Source: Exophiala sp. HKRS030
Lineage: Eukaryota > Ascomycota > Eurotiomycetes > Chaetothyriales > Herpotrichiellaceae
Direction of reading: 5' to 3'
Assembly (NCBI GenBank): GCA_023897205.1
Contig: JAHWDD010000002.1
Span: 1,054,001-1,118,000 of the forward strand
Length of the DNA stretch: 64,000 nt
The notes beneath the pieces were generated by a model. The model worked only from the letters and a program-made list of their open reading frames with translations. It was not told the origin of the DNA and searched no databases. Made by a program: the position numbers and the translations under genes. Positions 1-12,313 of this stretch are shown in pieces. Within the stretch, counting starts at the first letter, position 1; each line of letters begins with the position of its first letter.

Positions 1-661
1 CACCGGGCTCCACGGGGTCTGGGTGCAAGTTGGAGCAATTTGAGAGCGCGTTGAACATGGCCGTGACCGGTGTCTGCAGAGGCTTGTCTTCGGTCGCAAT
101 TGGGTCGGGATTGCTGTCGCCCGTGGTCTGTTCGGGAGGCCCAGAGGCGGTAGGGACTATGGTGATGGATATCGAGTCTGGTTCCTCGTCTGTCTCTTCG
201 GACGAAGTGACCAGTTGCATATACACTCCTTGTGACGGCGCAGGCGCATCGGAGGACAGTTCCGAAGTGTCAGGTGCCGGGAGGGACTGTATCGCATGGA
301 GGGAGATTGCAGGATATGGAATCGAGACGCCCGAGTTGGCAGACGCTGAGAACAGATAGAGCTTGTCCGACGCTACCCAGACATCGACGTTGTCTAGGAC
401 CTTTTGAGATTGCGTCTCGTTGGTGTCTCCGTTGGTTTCCGTGCCATTGGAGTGTGATGCCGAAACAGACCGGGCCTTTGAGAGTAGAGGAGCGAAGGCA
501 GGGAGGGACTCGACCTCATGTTGTAGAATCAGGATCTTGCTGCGATCGCTGTAATAGTGAAGAACCGGAGGACCAGAGTAAAACGAGGCTGGTGTGGTTG
601 CTTGATGCTCGGCAAGTGGGGTGAAGGTCGAGGTTTTGGGCTGCTCTGTGAGTACTTCCAT
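1..661 (-). CDS. LOT5: Lot5/pICln-like protein (Voldacs domain), 3' end outside window
   Basis: The reading frame is open on the minus strand from an ATG at 661 to the window edge, with no stop, so the C-terminus is missing. The visible 220 residues begin MEVLTEQPKTSTFTP. They contain the hallmark of the pICln/Voldacs PH-like fold: VWVASDKLYLFSASANSG, then VSIPYPAISLHAIQ, and later the helix AMFNALSNCSNLHPDP. In animals pICln chaperones Sm proteins during snRNP assembly. The yeast relative Lot5 is poorly characterised, so the role here is inferred from family only. An acidic and Ser-rich stretch (SSEETDEEPDS) is usual for the family. The gene is divergent from the mannosyltransferase and shares about 460 bp of upstream DNA with it. 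Family assignment is fairly firm; the exact function is not. Confidence 0.82.
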   Translation of the reverse strand, partial: MEVLTEQPKTSTFTPLAEHQATTPASFYSGPPVLHYYSDRSKILILQHEVESLPAFAPLLSKARSVSASHSNGTETNGDTNETQSQKVLDNVDVWVASDKLYLFSASANSGVSIPYPAISLHAIQSLPAPDTSELSSDAPAPSQGVYMQLVTSSEETDEEPDSISITIVPTASGPPEQTTGDSNPDPIATEDKPLQTPVTAMFNALSNCSNLHPDPVEPG

Positions 662-1119
662 GACGGCAAGAGGATAGGTGTCTCGAGTTGTGATACGTTC
701 AGAGTTCTGGTCCGATAGTGATGTGTCAACGTGTAGTTGTGCAACAAGTACTCGAGAAAAAGTTGAACGCGAGAAAGATGTTTCTGTTTCTGTCTCTTCT
801 GCGCCTCCAGCATCCATTGACGAATTTTGGCGGAGAAAATCAGCCTCTTAGCGAATGAATTAGTGGCAAGCAATAAAGTTGCATTAGTGGCCGTTTTAGT
901 GTCACTTAGTGACGATTATTTCGTTTAGGCCGCGCAATTCGAGGTCAACGGCGCAGTCGGCGTCGTTTCGATTCACATGGAGGTTGAAATGAATTGAAAT
1001 CGCAGTGGACAAGTTTGCTTCCTCCGTCCTACACATCTCATACACCACTATCGTTCCTTCCACCGACAATACACTGGACGTCAATGGCCTACGGATGATC
1101 CCGACCCTCTCTCAGCGCA
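662..1119. other. divergent intergenic region LOT5 / mannosyltransferase
   Basis: This 458 bp stretch should hold the promoters and 5' UTRs of both flanking genes. The short open frames here show no recognisable protein. I see no clear regulatory motif. Confidence 0.5.
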
Positions 1120-2388
1120 ATGGCAGTCGCTCGACCCGTCAGGTATCTGGGGGCACTGTCCGTCATATTGCTCTTCTTCCTCGTCTTTCAGTACTTGCGC
1201 CCGACACCCAACCTCACTCCGCCAAACACCGGTCCTGTCGAAGGCAATGGCGGGAAGATCAGTAACATGGAGCGTGATCCGCTCCTCGACCCGGTCGGTG
1301 AGCCGGACGGCCTTCTCTGGAGACATACCGACCACGACTACTCTCCCGACAGTCCCAAGTCTGCGCGGATCAACGCCACCCTCCTTTCCCTCGTCCGAAA
1401 CGAAGAACTCTCCGAACTACTTCCTACCATGAGACAGCTCGAAGAGACGTGGAACCACAAATTCAACTACCCCTGGACCTTTTTCAACGACGTCCCGTTC
1501 ACCGACGAATTCAAGAAAAAGACCCAAGAGGTGACCAAGGCGAAATGCTTCTACCACCTCATCCCCAAAGAGCACTGGGAGATGCCCTCGTGGGTCAGCA
1601 AGGAACTGTTTGACGAGTCTGCCAAGATCCTGAAAGAGAACGACGTACAATACGCGGGCAAGATCTCATACCACCAAATGTGTCGGTGGAACAGCGGCAT
1701 GTTTTATCGGCATCCTGCCCTCGAGCACACGCAGTACTATTGGCGCGTGGAGCCAAAGGTCAAGTTCTTCTGTGACGTCGACTACGATGTCTTTCGTTAC
1801 ATGCAGGACCACAACAAGACCTACGGGTTCAACATCAACTTGTTCGATTCGCCCGAATCCATCCCTTCACTTTGGCCGGAAACCATCAAGTTTCTGGCCT
1901 CGCATCCCGAATATCTGCACAAGAACAACGCCATGCAATGGTTGACCGACAACGAAAGAAGACCAGAGCACAATGTGAAAGCTCATGGCTACAGCACATG
2001 TCACTTTTGGTCTAATTTCGAGATTGCAGACCTTTCCTTCTGGCGGGGACAAGTGTATGAAGACTACTTTACACATCTAGACAGGTCGGGTGGATTCTTC
2101 TACGAAAGATGGGGAGATGCGCCAGTGCACAGTATTGCTTTGGGACTATTCGAAGACTCCAGCAAGATTCATTGGTAAGGAAATCCGGGTTGCTTTGTGA
2201 GAAAGACGTTATAACTGATTAATATTTGCAGGTTCAAGGATATCGGATACAACCACATCCCATTTTACAACTGTCCCAATTCTCCAAAATGCCGTGGCTG
2301 TGAGGCAGGACAGTTCTACGCCGGTGAATCATGGTTGCAACGAGAAGATTGCCGACCGCTCTGGTTCAAGTATGTCGGAACTGGGTGA
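1120..2388 (+). CDS. alpha-1,2-mannosyltransferase, GT15 (KRE2/MNT1/KTR) family
   Basis: Two exons, 1120-2174 and 2232-2388, give 403 residues; the intron is GTAAGG...GCAG. It is a Golgi type II membrane protein: a short cytosolic tail, a membrane anchor at about residues 8-26 (LGALSVILLFFLVFQYL), a Pro-rich stem, then the GT15 catalytic domain. Family signatures are ARINATLLSLVRN (about 83-95), YPWTFFND (about 117), YHQMCRWNSG (about 184), YYWRVEPKVKFFCDVDYD (about 205-222) and FYERWGDAPVHS near the end of exon 1. Exon 2 supplies the conserved HIPFYNCPNSPKCRGC cysteine cluster. The enzyme adds alpha-1,2-linked mannose from GDP-mannose to O- and N-glycans of cell-wall proteins. Fungi carry several paralogues (Kre2, Ktr1-6) and I cannot say which one this is. 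Length is normal for the family. Confidence 0.93.
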
Positions 2389-3169
2389 ATGCTACTCCGT
2401 ATGTGGAGTGCGTTGTTCATTTATGCGCGCGCCTTGAGCGAGGGATTCTTACGGGCATGACTACATACCTGCCTTATCTACTCTACGGGCATTGGGATCA
2501 GGCGTTTGCTGCGGGAATGCTTTCTCGTGAGAGCTTTGTAAATATGTACATTGGGCGCGAGCTAGATTGGCTTGCAAAATTCATGAAGATAAAGACTCCA
2601 ACCACGACGACGATCTTTGCACGTCCTGGATCTAATGTGATCTGGATACTTTTGTGTACTCGTAGTCGTGGTAACGTTTCGAAGGCCAAAGAAAGGTCGG
2701 TAGATGTCTATGACGGAAAAACACTACCTGCGGTATTCATGAACTTTGTATAAAGGTTGTACTACACTCCTTTCTCGGTACAGTCTAGAGAAATGTTTAT
2801 TCCTGTTGGGGCCCTACTCTGTACGTATATCCATGTCGCTCAGCCACCACGACGGACAGCTACCGGGGGGGCGGGGTGTGTAGTCTACCTTCTTTCTTGT
2901 TCTGGCTTGGTCACAACCAAGTAAATAATCGAGACCGAGTCTCGACACAATCCAGAGTACCTTGTAGTAGTCATTGTAATTGTCAAAAAAACCTATCGTC
3001 AAGTTTTTGTACTCGTGCTCGTGAGGCCTTTTTGTTGACTGGTTTGACATTTGTGACAAAAAAAGGACAAGTCTCGTATACGAGGTAGCTCCTTGAGCTC
3101 CTCTGGGGAACGACCAGAGTATTTTGTTTCGCTCCTCTCTCTCTCTCTCTCTCCCTTCCTGGGTCACTT
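2389..3169. other. convergent intergenic region with (CT)9 tract
   Basis: This lies between the 3' ends of the mannosyltransferase and the MFS gene. It holds one copy of the nonamer TACTCCGTA (2393-2401) and a CT microsatellite at 3135-3152. Frames here do not look coding. Confidence 0.5.
3135..3152 (+). repeat. (CT)9 microsatellite
   Basis: Nine uninterrupted CT dinucleotides lie 18 bp past the stop of the minus-strand MFS gene, in its likely 3' UTR. Confidence 0.95.
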
Positions 3170-5060
3170 TCAAATCATGTACCGGAATTGTTTGTCGTTG
3201 CCGTACTCGTCCGGTTCTTCCAGATGGACCGTCTCCCTGTCCCTGCCGTACTTGGCGTCCCTCTTTTTATTTTCCCTCCACAAGAGTGCCATCTGCATGC
3301 AACCCGTGACGACGACCAAGAGGCAGGCGCCGCAACTGACCCACATGCCTTTGCGGTAATAAGGGCCTTCGCTTTTGGGGAAGATGTTGGTGCCCAGCAC
3401 CGGACCGCATTGACCTCCGGTGGCCAGGATGGCCAGGGCCACGAACCTCTTGCTCTCGGTCGCGTGGGTGTTGCCCACCCAGGTGAGGACCATGGCGACG
3501 CTGACGAAGATCAGGACCGCCAGGAACAGGCCAAAGTACCGCGGGCCCACGCCCGTCGTGGTGCCCAGGATGATGTAACCCACGGCCGCCAGGAGGGCGG
3601 GGACGACGACAAAGGGGCCCCGGTAGCCGACCCGGTCCGACCACCAGGCGCAGCCGCAGATGGCGAGGAAGCAAAACACGTAGGGGGGCGCGGACAGGCC
3701 GTTGGACTGGATGGTGCTGAAGGCCCCCATCTCCGAGATGATGGTCGGGACGAAGAGGGGGAGGGACGCGAAGCAGACGTTGCAGCCAAAGTACATGAGC
3801 GGCGGGAGGTACGCTGTATGGTTTTTTTGAAAAGTCATTGTCAGGAATTTTTTTCATTCCAAAACTAGCTCTCCAATTCGGTGAGGAGGGAGGTCGAGAT
3901 TGAATCCAAAGGGAACAAAAAAAAACAAAAACGACTCACATCTATAATCCAACAATCCGCCCAGGACCTGCTTCCACTGTAGACCCTTTTTGCCCGTGCG
4001 GTCACCGGGTTGCCTCAGACTCAGGTCGATGGAAATCTCCTTTTCCCGCTCACTCAGAAACTTGACGTCGTGGGGGGAGTCGGGCAGCCAGTACCAGGCG
4101 ACGAAGGCGAGGAGGCAGGTCGGCACCCCCTCGACGATGAACAAGATCCTCCAGGGGCCGATGCTGCCCTTGGCCTGGGCGATGCCGTACGCCAGGGCCG
4201 AGCCGTAGGCGTTGGCCGCCGCCGAGCCGGACAGGAAGATGCCCGTCCTCAGGCCCAACTTCTCGCGGGGGTAAAAGTAGGACAGGTAACCCGGCACGCC
4301 GGGGCCGAAGGACGCCTCGAAGATGGCCAGGATCACCCGGCAGACCATGACGCCGGCCCAGGAGGAACACGCCGCCTGGAGGGTCGAGACGACGCCCCAC
4401 CCAAAGACCGCGAAGGCGACCCAGCGGTGAGGCGGGAAGGCCTTCCAACCCATCTGCGTCCACTGGGAGAGGATGTCTTGAAGGGGAGGCACATTGTGTC
4501 AGCCAAAGGCACCAACAAAAGGGGTTGGTAAAGGATCGAATGGGGGACGATTAAAACATGGGAGTGGACAGGATGTAGTGGGTAGCCCGGACGAGACAAA
4601 GGAAAAAAAAGAAACGAGAAAGGAAAAACTTACAAGAAATATAAAAGGCCGTTCCTAACCAGTCATAACGATTACCGGTGAGATCGATATCGTCTTCCAT
4701 GCCGGAAATACGGGCATTGCCCAAATTCGACCGGTCGAGCACAGAAAGACTGTACAAGACAAAAATCAAAGGCATCAAGTGCCAGTCGAGCTTACGAATC
4801 ACCACATCTTCTTCTTTCTGGGAATATCGAGGTGCCAGGTTCGGATCATAAGGCTTGTCGACGGCGTTGTGGGCTCCTTCTTCACCACCGTTGTTGACGG
4901 TTTCGGCCGTGATGACTGTAGGTTTCTCCTCTGAGAATGTGCTAGGCGAAGAGGGTTGAATGGGGTCCGAGGCATCCAAGAGACCAACTTTGTCTCTGTG
5001 GGCCACAGAGTCCCTGTTGTTGTTGTTGGACTTTTCGTCCCCGACGTGCTCGATGTCCAT
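3170..5060 (-). CDS. MFS transporter, Dal5-like anion:cation symporter
   Basis: Three exons on the minus strand (4634-5060, 3940-4476, 3170-3813) give 535 residues. The joins restore family sequence: exon 1 ends AFYIS and exon 2 opens YILSQWTQMGWKAFPP after intron GTAAGT...TTCAAG; exon 2 ends LLDYR and exon 3 opens with YLPPLMYFGCNVCF. The hydrophilic N-terminus (about 125 residues) precedes the signature RKLDWHLMPLIFVLYSLSVL and DRSNLGNARISG, typical of the ACS/Dal5 group that imports allantoate, carboxylates or vitamins with protons at the plasma membrane. Twelve membrane segments are expected and the length is usual. The substrate cannot be read from sequence. Exons 2 and 3 are very GC-rich at third positions, which creates long antisense open frames; I treat those as shadows. 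Confidence 0.9.
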
Positions 5061-6458
5061 GGTTATCGAGTTGTCGCGACTGTGAGTTACAAAACGAGGC
5101 AGACGCAGAGAGAGGGAAAGGATGTTCTTTTTCGAAGAATAGCTTAGGAACTCCTCACACCCGCATGCGTAGTCCGGGGGGAACACAAGGTCAAAATTGG
5201 AGGCCAATGTCAACGACAAAAGTGATGCGGGAGAGAGGGATAAAGAGAGATGGGGGTAGAAGAGACACCTCAACTCTATAAAGTCCCAGCAGCTTGAACA
5301 GTTTCTTTTTGTATGCTCCCCCAAATGTGTGTGTGTAATCTCACCTTTCGAGAAAAAGTCCCGGTAGATGGCATAACAGCTTTACCGAGCTCTCTACTCC
5401 GTGTTTAGAACCTTTTCTCTCTTTTCCCCCTGCGTTGCGCGCGTGTTGCCACCACCCTGGTACAATAGGGGAGCGAGCGAGCGAGCACGCACCAGCCATG
5501 TGCCGTGTACGGGTACATACAGAGGGATCATCAGGGCACATTGGTTTCTCTCTCTCTTTCCCCCGCAAAAATGGATAAACCTATTCCCTTACAGGGCAAC
5601 AGATGTCACCTCATTGCCGAGGGTGATGAGTAGGGAGGTATGAGTGGCGCGAGCTCTACTCCGTAGCATCCCTGGCCATGGTTTCGCAGGGGAGTTAATG
5701 CATGCGAAGGAGTAAGTAGTGTACGGAGTATTGTCGAGCGAATCGACGTACGCCAAGATTCAACTCGGTGTTGTAGGGACGAGTCGAGTGATCTTCGTTT
5801 GAAGGAAATAGTCGAGGATGCATAGCCGACCGGTGATTGAGCGGTGATCTTTGTCGCCTTTTAGAATAAGTTTGGCATCATGACAACGAAGTTGGAGATG
5901 GATGGACGAGCGTCGGTGTATGGCCGGCGGAGACATCAGGCGCCTGACAATGATTCCCATACCTGCGAAAGGACTAGGGATATCTTGGCGGTTTTCTAAT
6001 GAGAAAAAGTTGGGGGAACCAACTGGAGAAAGAGAAATCATCATAGCCGGAGTAATGAAAATGAAAATGATGAATACCCCACGGAGAGACTCCTTGTTAT
6101 GCCGGTCCTTGTACGCAGTACTGACTGATGACTTGTAAAGTACGGAGTAGCTGAATATCACCCCTGTCATCCATACCAATGGATTCGTTACTCCAAACAA
6201 GCCAAGGCCTCAAGTGGAACGCGGTACGGAGTATTTAGTACGTACCTATTCATATTGCGCGGAGTACACATGTACTTAGGTACTCATATCGGCTGTATGG
6301 ACCGTAAGATCAACATATCCATAGCTGTATATGTATACACGTATCTCCTTTTCTCCAAGGCAAGCCAAGTAACATAAGTGCAGACAATAAAGATCATATT
6401 CATTGCTTCCTGCGTAACGCCGAAACTAAAATCGCTTCACGAAACGTTTTGTGTATTT
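5061..6458. other. 1.4 kb intergenic region rich in the TACGGAGTA nonamer
   Basis: This lies between the MFS start and the 3' end of the arylsulfotransferase-like gene. No convincing coding frame is visible. It contains four exact nonamers (5657, 5722, 6141, 6225), near-matches at 5395 and 6258, and a short GAGC tandem near 5472. Confidence 0.5.
5657..6233. repeat. cluster of four TACGGAGTA/TACTCCGTA nonamers
   Basis: Exact copies lie at 5657-5665 (TACTCCGTA), 5722-5730, 6141-6149 and 6225-6233 (TACGGAGTA). They are the densest part of a window-wide pattern that also includes 2393, 9375, 17391, 39184, 39191, 44925 and 61790. Their function is unknown to me. Confidence 0.85.
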
Positions 6459-8674
6459 TCAATCCGTAAAGTCTCTCTTGGACAGCAATTCGACTTGATC
6501 CTCTTTCCAAGTAGTCCGACGGATACGGCGGTAACATCGAGACATGGCAACCACCACCACGACTTGTAGTCCCAGCATAAACACAAACACCCACAGCGCC
6601 ACGGGATTCTGTTTGGCTTGATCTGCCCATGTCTTTGCCATTGCAGAAGCAAATGTCTTTGAAACCTTTGAGACCTTTGAGACGCGCGATGAACTCGCTG
6701 TACCCGTGGTACTTGCGACATTTGCGGCACTTGGGTCACTCGAAGCATGTGTCATCGTCCCTCCAGTCTGTGAGTTCATCTTGAGCGGGGGCGATCCAGG
6801 CCAAGCGGAGCATTGCTCGATGTTGCTCGAATCGAGAGTCTCCCCATCTTCTGCAAGTGCCTTTGCGTATACGTGCGTCCACAAGCCCTTCTCGGAAAAT
6901 GTGGTCTCGAATCCGGTCCTGTCCGTCGTCCCAATGTACTCAAACTCACTCGCATCCTCATTGTGGGAGCCAAAAAACTCCCACCTCTTGACTTCGGTGG
7001 CCCCGTTCCAGCTGACGTAGAACGTGGTCATCGAGTACGAAGCATCGCTTTCCGACTGCGTCGCGAATGCCTTGACGACCGGCCGCTCGATCGGGCTTCC
7101 GGTAAAGTTCGCCTTGAACGCCCGGTAAGTCGAGAACCGATTCGAGGTGAATTTGGCCTCGAGGACCAGCTTCTTGTCGTCCCCCATGGCAGTGTGCTCG
7201 GTCATGTACCCGCGCTCGCTCCACGCCACAAAAATGTTGCCGTTGGGCATCGTGTTCACATTCCCACGCTTGTCGCTGAGTTTCCCATCGGGACGATACC
7301 ATGCGTCGACCAGCTATGATTTCAGTATCAGCAACATAACCCATAATACCTTCAGATCGGATAAAAACAATAATCTCACCGTTGCAGTCATGGTATCGGT
7401 GTCCAACTCGACCAGTTTCGCCGAGGAAGTCTTTGAAGTCTTGGGCTGTCTGTTCAGATCGTCCGCAGCGTTGTCGAGAAAAGTCAATCTCACTTTTGAT
7501 CCATCATCCGACTGGACCAATGCGTGATGTTGAGAGGAAAAGTTGAAGTCCATTTTAAAATCAGACAATTTCCCACCCAACCTCCACACAACCGATTTGT
7601 CGGTGTGGTTGATTCGATATATCGTGTTGACATGTCGACCAGAGTACAAATAATCGCCGTCCTCGAACTTGTCGATGGAGTTGCCGTGGCTGTAAAACGA
7701 CCTTGTTAGTTGTCTAATAATGACTAATTCCAGTATCCCCATCCGAAAGACTTACAGAAAATCCCACGGCCCAGCTTCACTGATATCTTGCATGTTGGGA
7801 ATCTTGTCGTAGGTCTCGTTCAACTGGACGCCGTTGTCTAGAGGACACCACCAGAAATTGGTTTCGCCCGTCGGGAGATCGATTTCCTTGATGCAATCGT
7901 GCGCCACCCAGCCAGATTTACCGGTGCTGGGTTCCTCTTTAATGGTCGGATCTGTGAAAATGAACAGGGCAGAATTCCCGCCGTCGCGAATGTCGAATTC
8001 ATGAAAGTTGAATTCCCGGCCAACTTTGTGCGTGACTTTGCCCTTTCTTCGATACGAGGAGTCAAGGTAGACGCCTTCACCATGTTGTTCTTCGTCACCC
8101 TTTCTGTCACTGTAGTGCAGGACGTACGAGAGGTGCGTAGAGCCGTTGACTCCAAAGGTTCGAAAGTCGAATGCGTTGCGGTTATGGGCCAACGCCGCAC
8201 CACTCCAGATGAGATTCTGTTACACGAAAGATCAGCTGCAGAAACATCGGCTGTGTTAGAGTATGCCTTACTCCATCTCCGTCATAGATGTGCGGTCCGA
8301 CCTGAGCCGGCAAGTACTCTAGCCGGTCAGGCACCGTGACCCAGTTGGTATATGGTGCCACGAACCAGTATCCAGGAGTGATCAAATCGGGATAATGTTT
8401 GGTGACGTTCCATCGAGGTGCTCGTATATCTGGCCGCTGTTTTGTTGTTAGGGTTCCTGGACATCTGTACACGCCGTCTACAGCATTCTTTGAAAAAGAT
8501 TCTTGCCAGGTGAGAATGCCCTCTTGATTGTTTTTTGTGTGTGCTTACCGAAACAAACGACAACAGATCCGCGCCTGTCCACAGGTCATTTTTGCTATTT
8601 TTCCTGTTTGTACGAGCATCTGCAAATAAGATTGGCAGTGTCAAAAGGAGTGACAGAACAGATGGATAAAACAT
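6459..8674 (-). CDS. arylsulfotransferase (ASST)-like membrane protein
   Basis: Five minus-strand exons (8549-8674, 8272-8436, 7756-8216, 7380-7689, 6459-7313) join in phase to 638 residues. The protein starts with a signal peptide (MFYPSVLSLLLTLPILFADA) and has a large beta-propeller-like lumenal or extracellular domain. Fungal ASST signatures are RPDIRAPRWNV, GYWFVAPY, GPHIYDGDG, GREFNFHEFDI, WDFLHGNSIDKFEDGDYLYS and GRHVNTIYRI. A C-terminal membrane helix (about residues 593-612) is followed by a basic tail SRCYRRIRR. Bacterial ASST moves sulfate between phenols, but fungal members are uncharacterised and I do not infer that activity. I preferred the start at 8674 to an upstream in-frame ATG because it places the signal peptide at the N-terminus. 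It is probably a type I membrane protein of the secretory pathway or cell surface. Confidence 0.88.
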
Positions 8675-10480
8675 TGTAACGACCAAATGAATGAATAAAA
8701 CTTCTAAATGAAGGAACAAAGAGTGGTGGGTAAGTGAGTACTCGAAAAGGTCATATGTCCACCATCAATAGAACCAAACTGGAGAACACGTAAAGAGATG
8801 TGCGGCTCTTTTAAGAGATCGACGACGACGAACGAGTCCTCGTGCCCGGTACCCGGTTCCCGCACCTAGCTGTAGCGCGCGTAGCTGAGTGAGTGAATGA
8901 GTGTGTGTCTGTGTGTGATAAGACATGGTCCGCTCGCTACTGGTACTAGATCAGGGGACAGAGGTACACGGACGAGCTGTCATGAATCTGTACAAGTATC
9001 GTGGCAAAATGGAGTCTGGAATATCATCTAACAGAGAGGGAGGGAGAGGGAGTACCCAGCATGGTGGTTCTTTGCATGCTAGACCAAACGTCGCCCAGAC
9101 ATCAATTCTCAAGTTTGCCCAGGAGAGCGGATGTTTGGAACCATCTCGCAACAAGTACGGATGGGGAGGGGGGGGGAGAGAGTGAATTACCAGTTTTGTT
9201 CGTACCTACGTAAGGACCTACAGTATTGCGTGCGTGTTGTCTTGAACTCGTATGCAAAGTGCTCTCGTGGCTGTGGCTATGGCTACAGAGTACTCGTAAT
9301 ACAGTACCTCGTAGTTGGCTTAGGGACCTGTCACTTTTCCAAGCAGACATTCCAGGGGTTCTCCAGTACTACTGTACTCCGTAGAGGAAACCTTTTAGTT
9401 GAGCCGCAATGCTCCATTCAATGGTCCGTGAATTGGCCGTGATTGTTGACAACCTTCAAAACCTCTTGGCGCCACATCCGTCATTTGAACACGAACCTCG
9501 CGTGCTGTTTGAACTCAAAGAAGATGCCGAATATCCTGACTTTCCGACTCTGACATTTCCTTCAAACTCCCCCGCTAACGAATGTCTATCATGATGACAG
9601 TCTTCTCTCATCCGCGGCGGCACACACAGCCGAGAGAGAGAGAGAGAGAGAGACAAACCATCAAAAGAACCACTAACCACAATCACGGAGAAGATGAAAA
9701 CTTTGCCACACGCGGATGGTAAGTTGTTTCTCCTATTTGGTATCAAAGCACACGACCATAGAAGGACAACTTCTTGGTTATCATGACCTCGAGACGCGCG
9801 ACTTGGGAAAACAAATTTCCAAAATCCTCTACTACACCACCTTCTTGGCTGATGGGTGTCGATGAGCCGCCCTTTCTTTTCTTGTTCTTTTTTGATACCT
9901 TGGCGTGTGCCTTTTCGACAATACAACTTGTGTTTAAATCTACTCCTGAGGTCCTACGGTCAACTGATCACCACCTAGCCAAGTAGCTTGTACTTTGGAA
10001 AGGAAAGGTGCATTGTTGCCTTACATGACCAAAACTAAACACACTGAACTCTCTCATCAGAGAGAGATCTCTGGTGGACCTGATCTACAAGATCGTAAAC
10101 TACTTACTCCTTTTATATGGTACACGGTACTCACCCTTATATAGATAAGCCTTTTCTTGTCCCTATGTAGTACACCAATACAATCCTCCCTAAAGCTCTG
10201 TATCCATATCCATTGTCATCCAGGTAGACACTAGGCCCAATCTCTTGACCTCCTATTGATATCCGTAGAGTTCACCTGATGCTCCCTCACTTTGTACATT
10301 ACTTACAGTCTCACTCACTCATTGTCTACAGTCTACCCCTGAACTGCAATGCTGCAGCTCACTCCCCAAAAAACACCAAAACACCACCTTGTTCAAACAC
10401 CGACTTGTGCAGCAAACTCACACCCCGTTCATCATGTATAGCTCATTGTCATTGTCTACCTGCTTCTCGCCTTATCTTGA
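8675..10480. other. 1.8 kb intergenic region, (GA)11 tract and one nonamer
   Basis: Upstream of the ASST-like gene and downstream of the Ser/Thr-rich gene. It contains a TG-rich stretch near 8900-8920, TACTCCGTA at 9375-9383 and a GA microsatellite at 9632-9653. Open frames here (up to about 156 codons) match no family I know and overlap low-complexity DNA. I see no supported gene. Confidence 0.5.
9632..9653 (+). repeat. (GA)11 microsatellite
   Basis: Eleven uninterrupted GA dinucleotides in a non-coding stretch. Confidence 0.95.
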
Positions 10481-12313
10481 CTAAACCAACTTGCGCCAGG
10501 ACATGCCCGGCCCGGCGACGCGCTCCGCGTGGCCCTCAAAGGGCTTCTTCATGCTCTTCATCTCGAAATCACCCCCCGACCCCCCCTCCTCGTTGCCCAA
10601 CGAGAACCACTTCTCCTCCCAACTCTCCAAGCTGCCCGTCTCCTCGTTAAACTCCTTCTTGAATGGGCCGAACATGCGTCGACCGGCGCCGCTGCTCTCT
10701 CCTCCACCAAGACCGGCACCAGCACCACCCGGGGTGACTGTCTTCAACGATTCCACGCTCCTCTTTGGAGTCGCGGGGGCGGCGGCACCTTTGCCCTTGT
10801 ACCACGGGCTTGAATTGACGCTGCCAACACCGGCACCACCACCGGTCGCCTTCTTGTTGATTCCTCCTCCACCCGAGAGTGGCGTGGCCGGCGCTTCGAA
10901 GCTGAATTTCTCTCGTGCACGCATCGACTCTTGCTCGTACTGTCTGAGACGTCGCGCGAATGTATCTCCACCGATAAAATCGGCGTGGAAGCCATTGTAC
11001 CCATGATAACCACTGTAGCCGCTCTCCGAGTGAGACAATGCCTCCATCGTGCGCAGGCTGCGCGTGCGACGTTCTCTCTTACGCCTGCCTTTCCAGTGTC
11101 TAAACGCCGCGTATCCCGGGGTCTTGCCTTGTGCTTTGTAGAACGACGTGGGGGCAAATCGGCGCCAGAGAAACAACAATGCCAAACCGAGTGCTGCAAG
11201 ACCAAGTGCCACCGGTAAAGCGATGAATATTACGGCATGTGAGTGAGACTGAGATTGGTCCGAGGTGGATCCCAAGGTAGGGGTTTGTGAAGTCGATGGA
11301 GCTGTGCTGGTGAATGACGTCGCAGGAGCAGGAGTAGTATTCGGCTCTGCAACTGAGGCTGAGGATGGCTGCACAGGCTGCACGGAAACAAAGGACGTCG
11401 TCAAGGGTGTCATGTGGGACAGTGTCGATGACAAGGCTGAAAACCTATCCGACGGATTACTTGATGTAGAAATGATTGTGGAAATGGGATAAGACGTCGT
11501 GGTGGTGGTTCGCGCTGTTGTAGCCAATGTCGTTTTGGTGACTGGGACCGGTGCGACAGACGTTGAGGAAGAAGAATGTTTGACACTCTCAATAACACTC
11601 GCAACCCATGATGATGATGTTTTACTCGTAGTTGGTTCAACACTGGTTGAAACGAAAACAGTCAGAGTCGCAATTGACTTGGTGATGGAATGAATTGTTG
11701 ATGAGGTTGTAGTCGTGATCGAACTGGGTACTGAGACGACAATGATACGCAAGGTCGAGCCATCTGGCAAGTCAGGAGGTGTCAAGGTCCCGAAAATAGC
11801 TATTGGAGGCAATGTAGTCCCGGCGGAATCGAAGCTCGTGGTTGTCATGGTGTTTGTGTCCTTGGATGAGCCTTGAATGGTCTCGCCACAAACTGCAACA
11901 CCTGAGATGCCACTTTTCACACACGACGACGACGACCGTGAGCTTAGGAGTGTCGAGCTGATGGACGAAGGGAACAAGGCAGAGGACGATATGCTAGCAA
12001 ACGACGTATTGCTTTGTGACAGTGGCAAATCGGTCAACATCGCAGATGAGTCCATGGCTGTGATAGGGAGTTTGAGTGAACGTTAGTGACAACGAGACGG
12101 TGAGTAGATTCGCTAGAGTGGTCATGGCAGTATAGACAGCTGTTCCTTCACCGGTTTCGCCAAGAACACTTTGCTGTCGATGCTGGGATATCCAAACGAA
12201 GATGTGGTCATGGTTGGCGACTCCGGTGCAAATGGTCATCTTCATCGATGGACCTGGGACGGCGACCTGGAAGACAACGATGGAGGCTTGCCTCGCGACA
12301 TGTAGTGGGACCC
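10481..12313 (-). CDS. Ser/Thr-rich single-pass surface protein (5' end unresolved)
   Basis: The secure part is one long exon, 10481-12055: 524 codons from an internal Met. It has an extremely Ser/Thr-rich region of about 270 residues (probably O-mannosylated), one membrane helix (VIFIALPVALGLAALGLALLFLW), a basic stop-transfer stretch and a Gly-rich cytosolic tail. This is the layout of fungal wall-stress sensors and other surface proteins, although no WSC or Mid2 cysteine domain is visible. A protein of this type needs a signal sequence and none lies at Met 12055. An upstream exon, 12152-12313, joins in phase through intron 12058-12151 (GTGAAG, branch CTAAC, CACAG) and reads QASIVVFQVAVPGP...MTICTGVANHDHIFVW. 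A further exon ending at 12377 would also fit in phase and carries a hydrophobic run, but its start is unclear. No function is recognised. Confidence 0.72.

Noticed and set aside
3188..3868. 226-codon plus-strand open frame (also 4010-4531)
   Set aside because: Antisense to GC3-rich exons of the MFS gene; composition is Arg/Gly/Asp/Glu-rich shadow sequence without a domain.
9456..9926. 156-codon minus-strand frame
   Set aside because: It spans the GA microsatellite (poly Ser-Leu) and has no recognisable domain.
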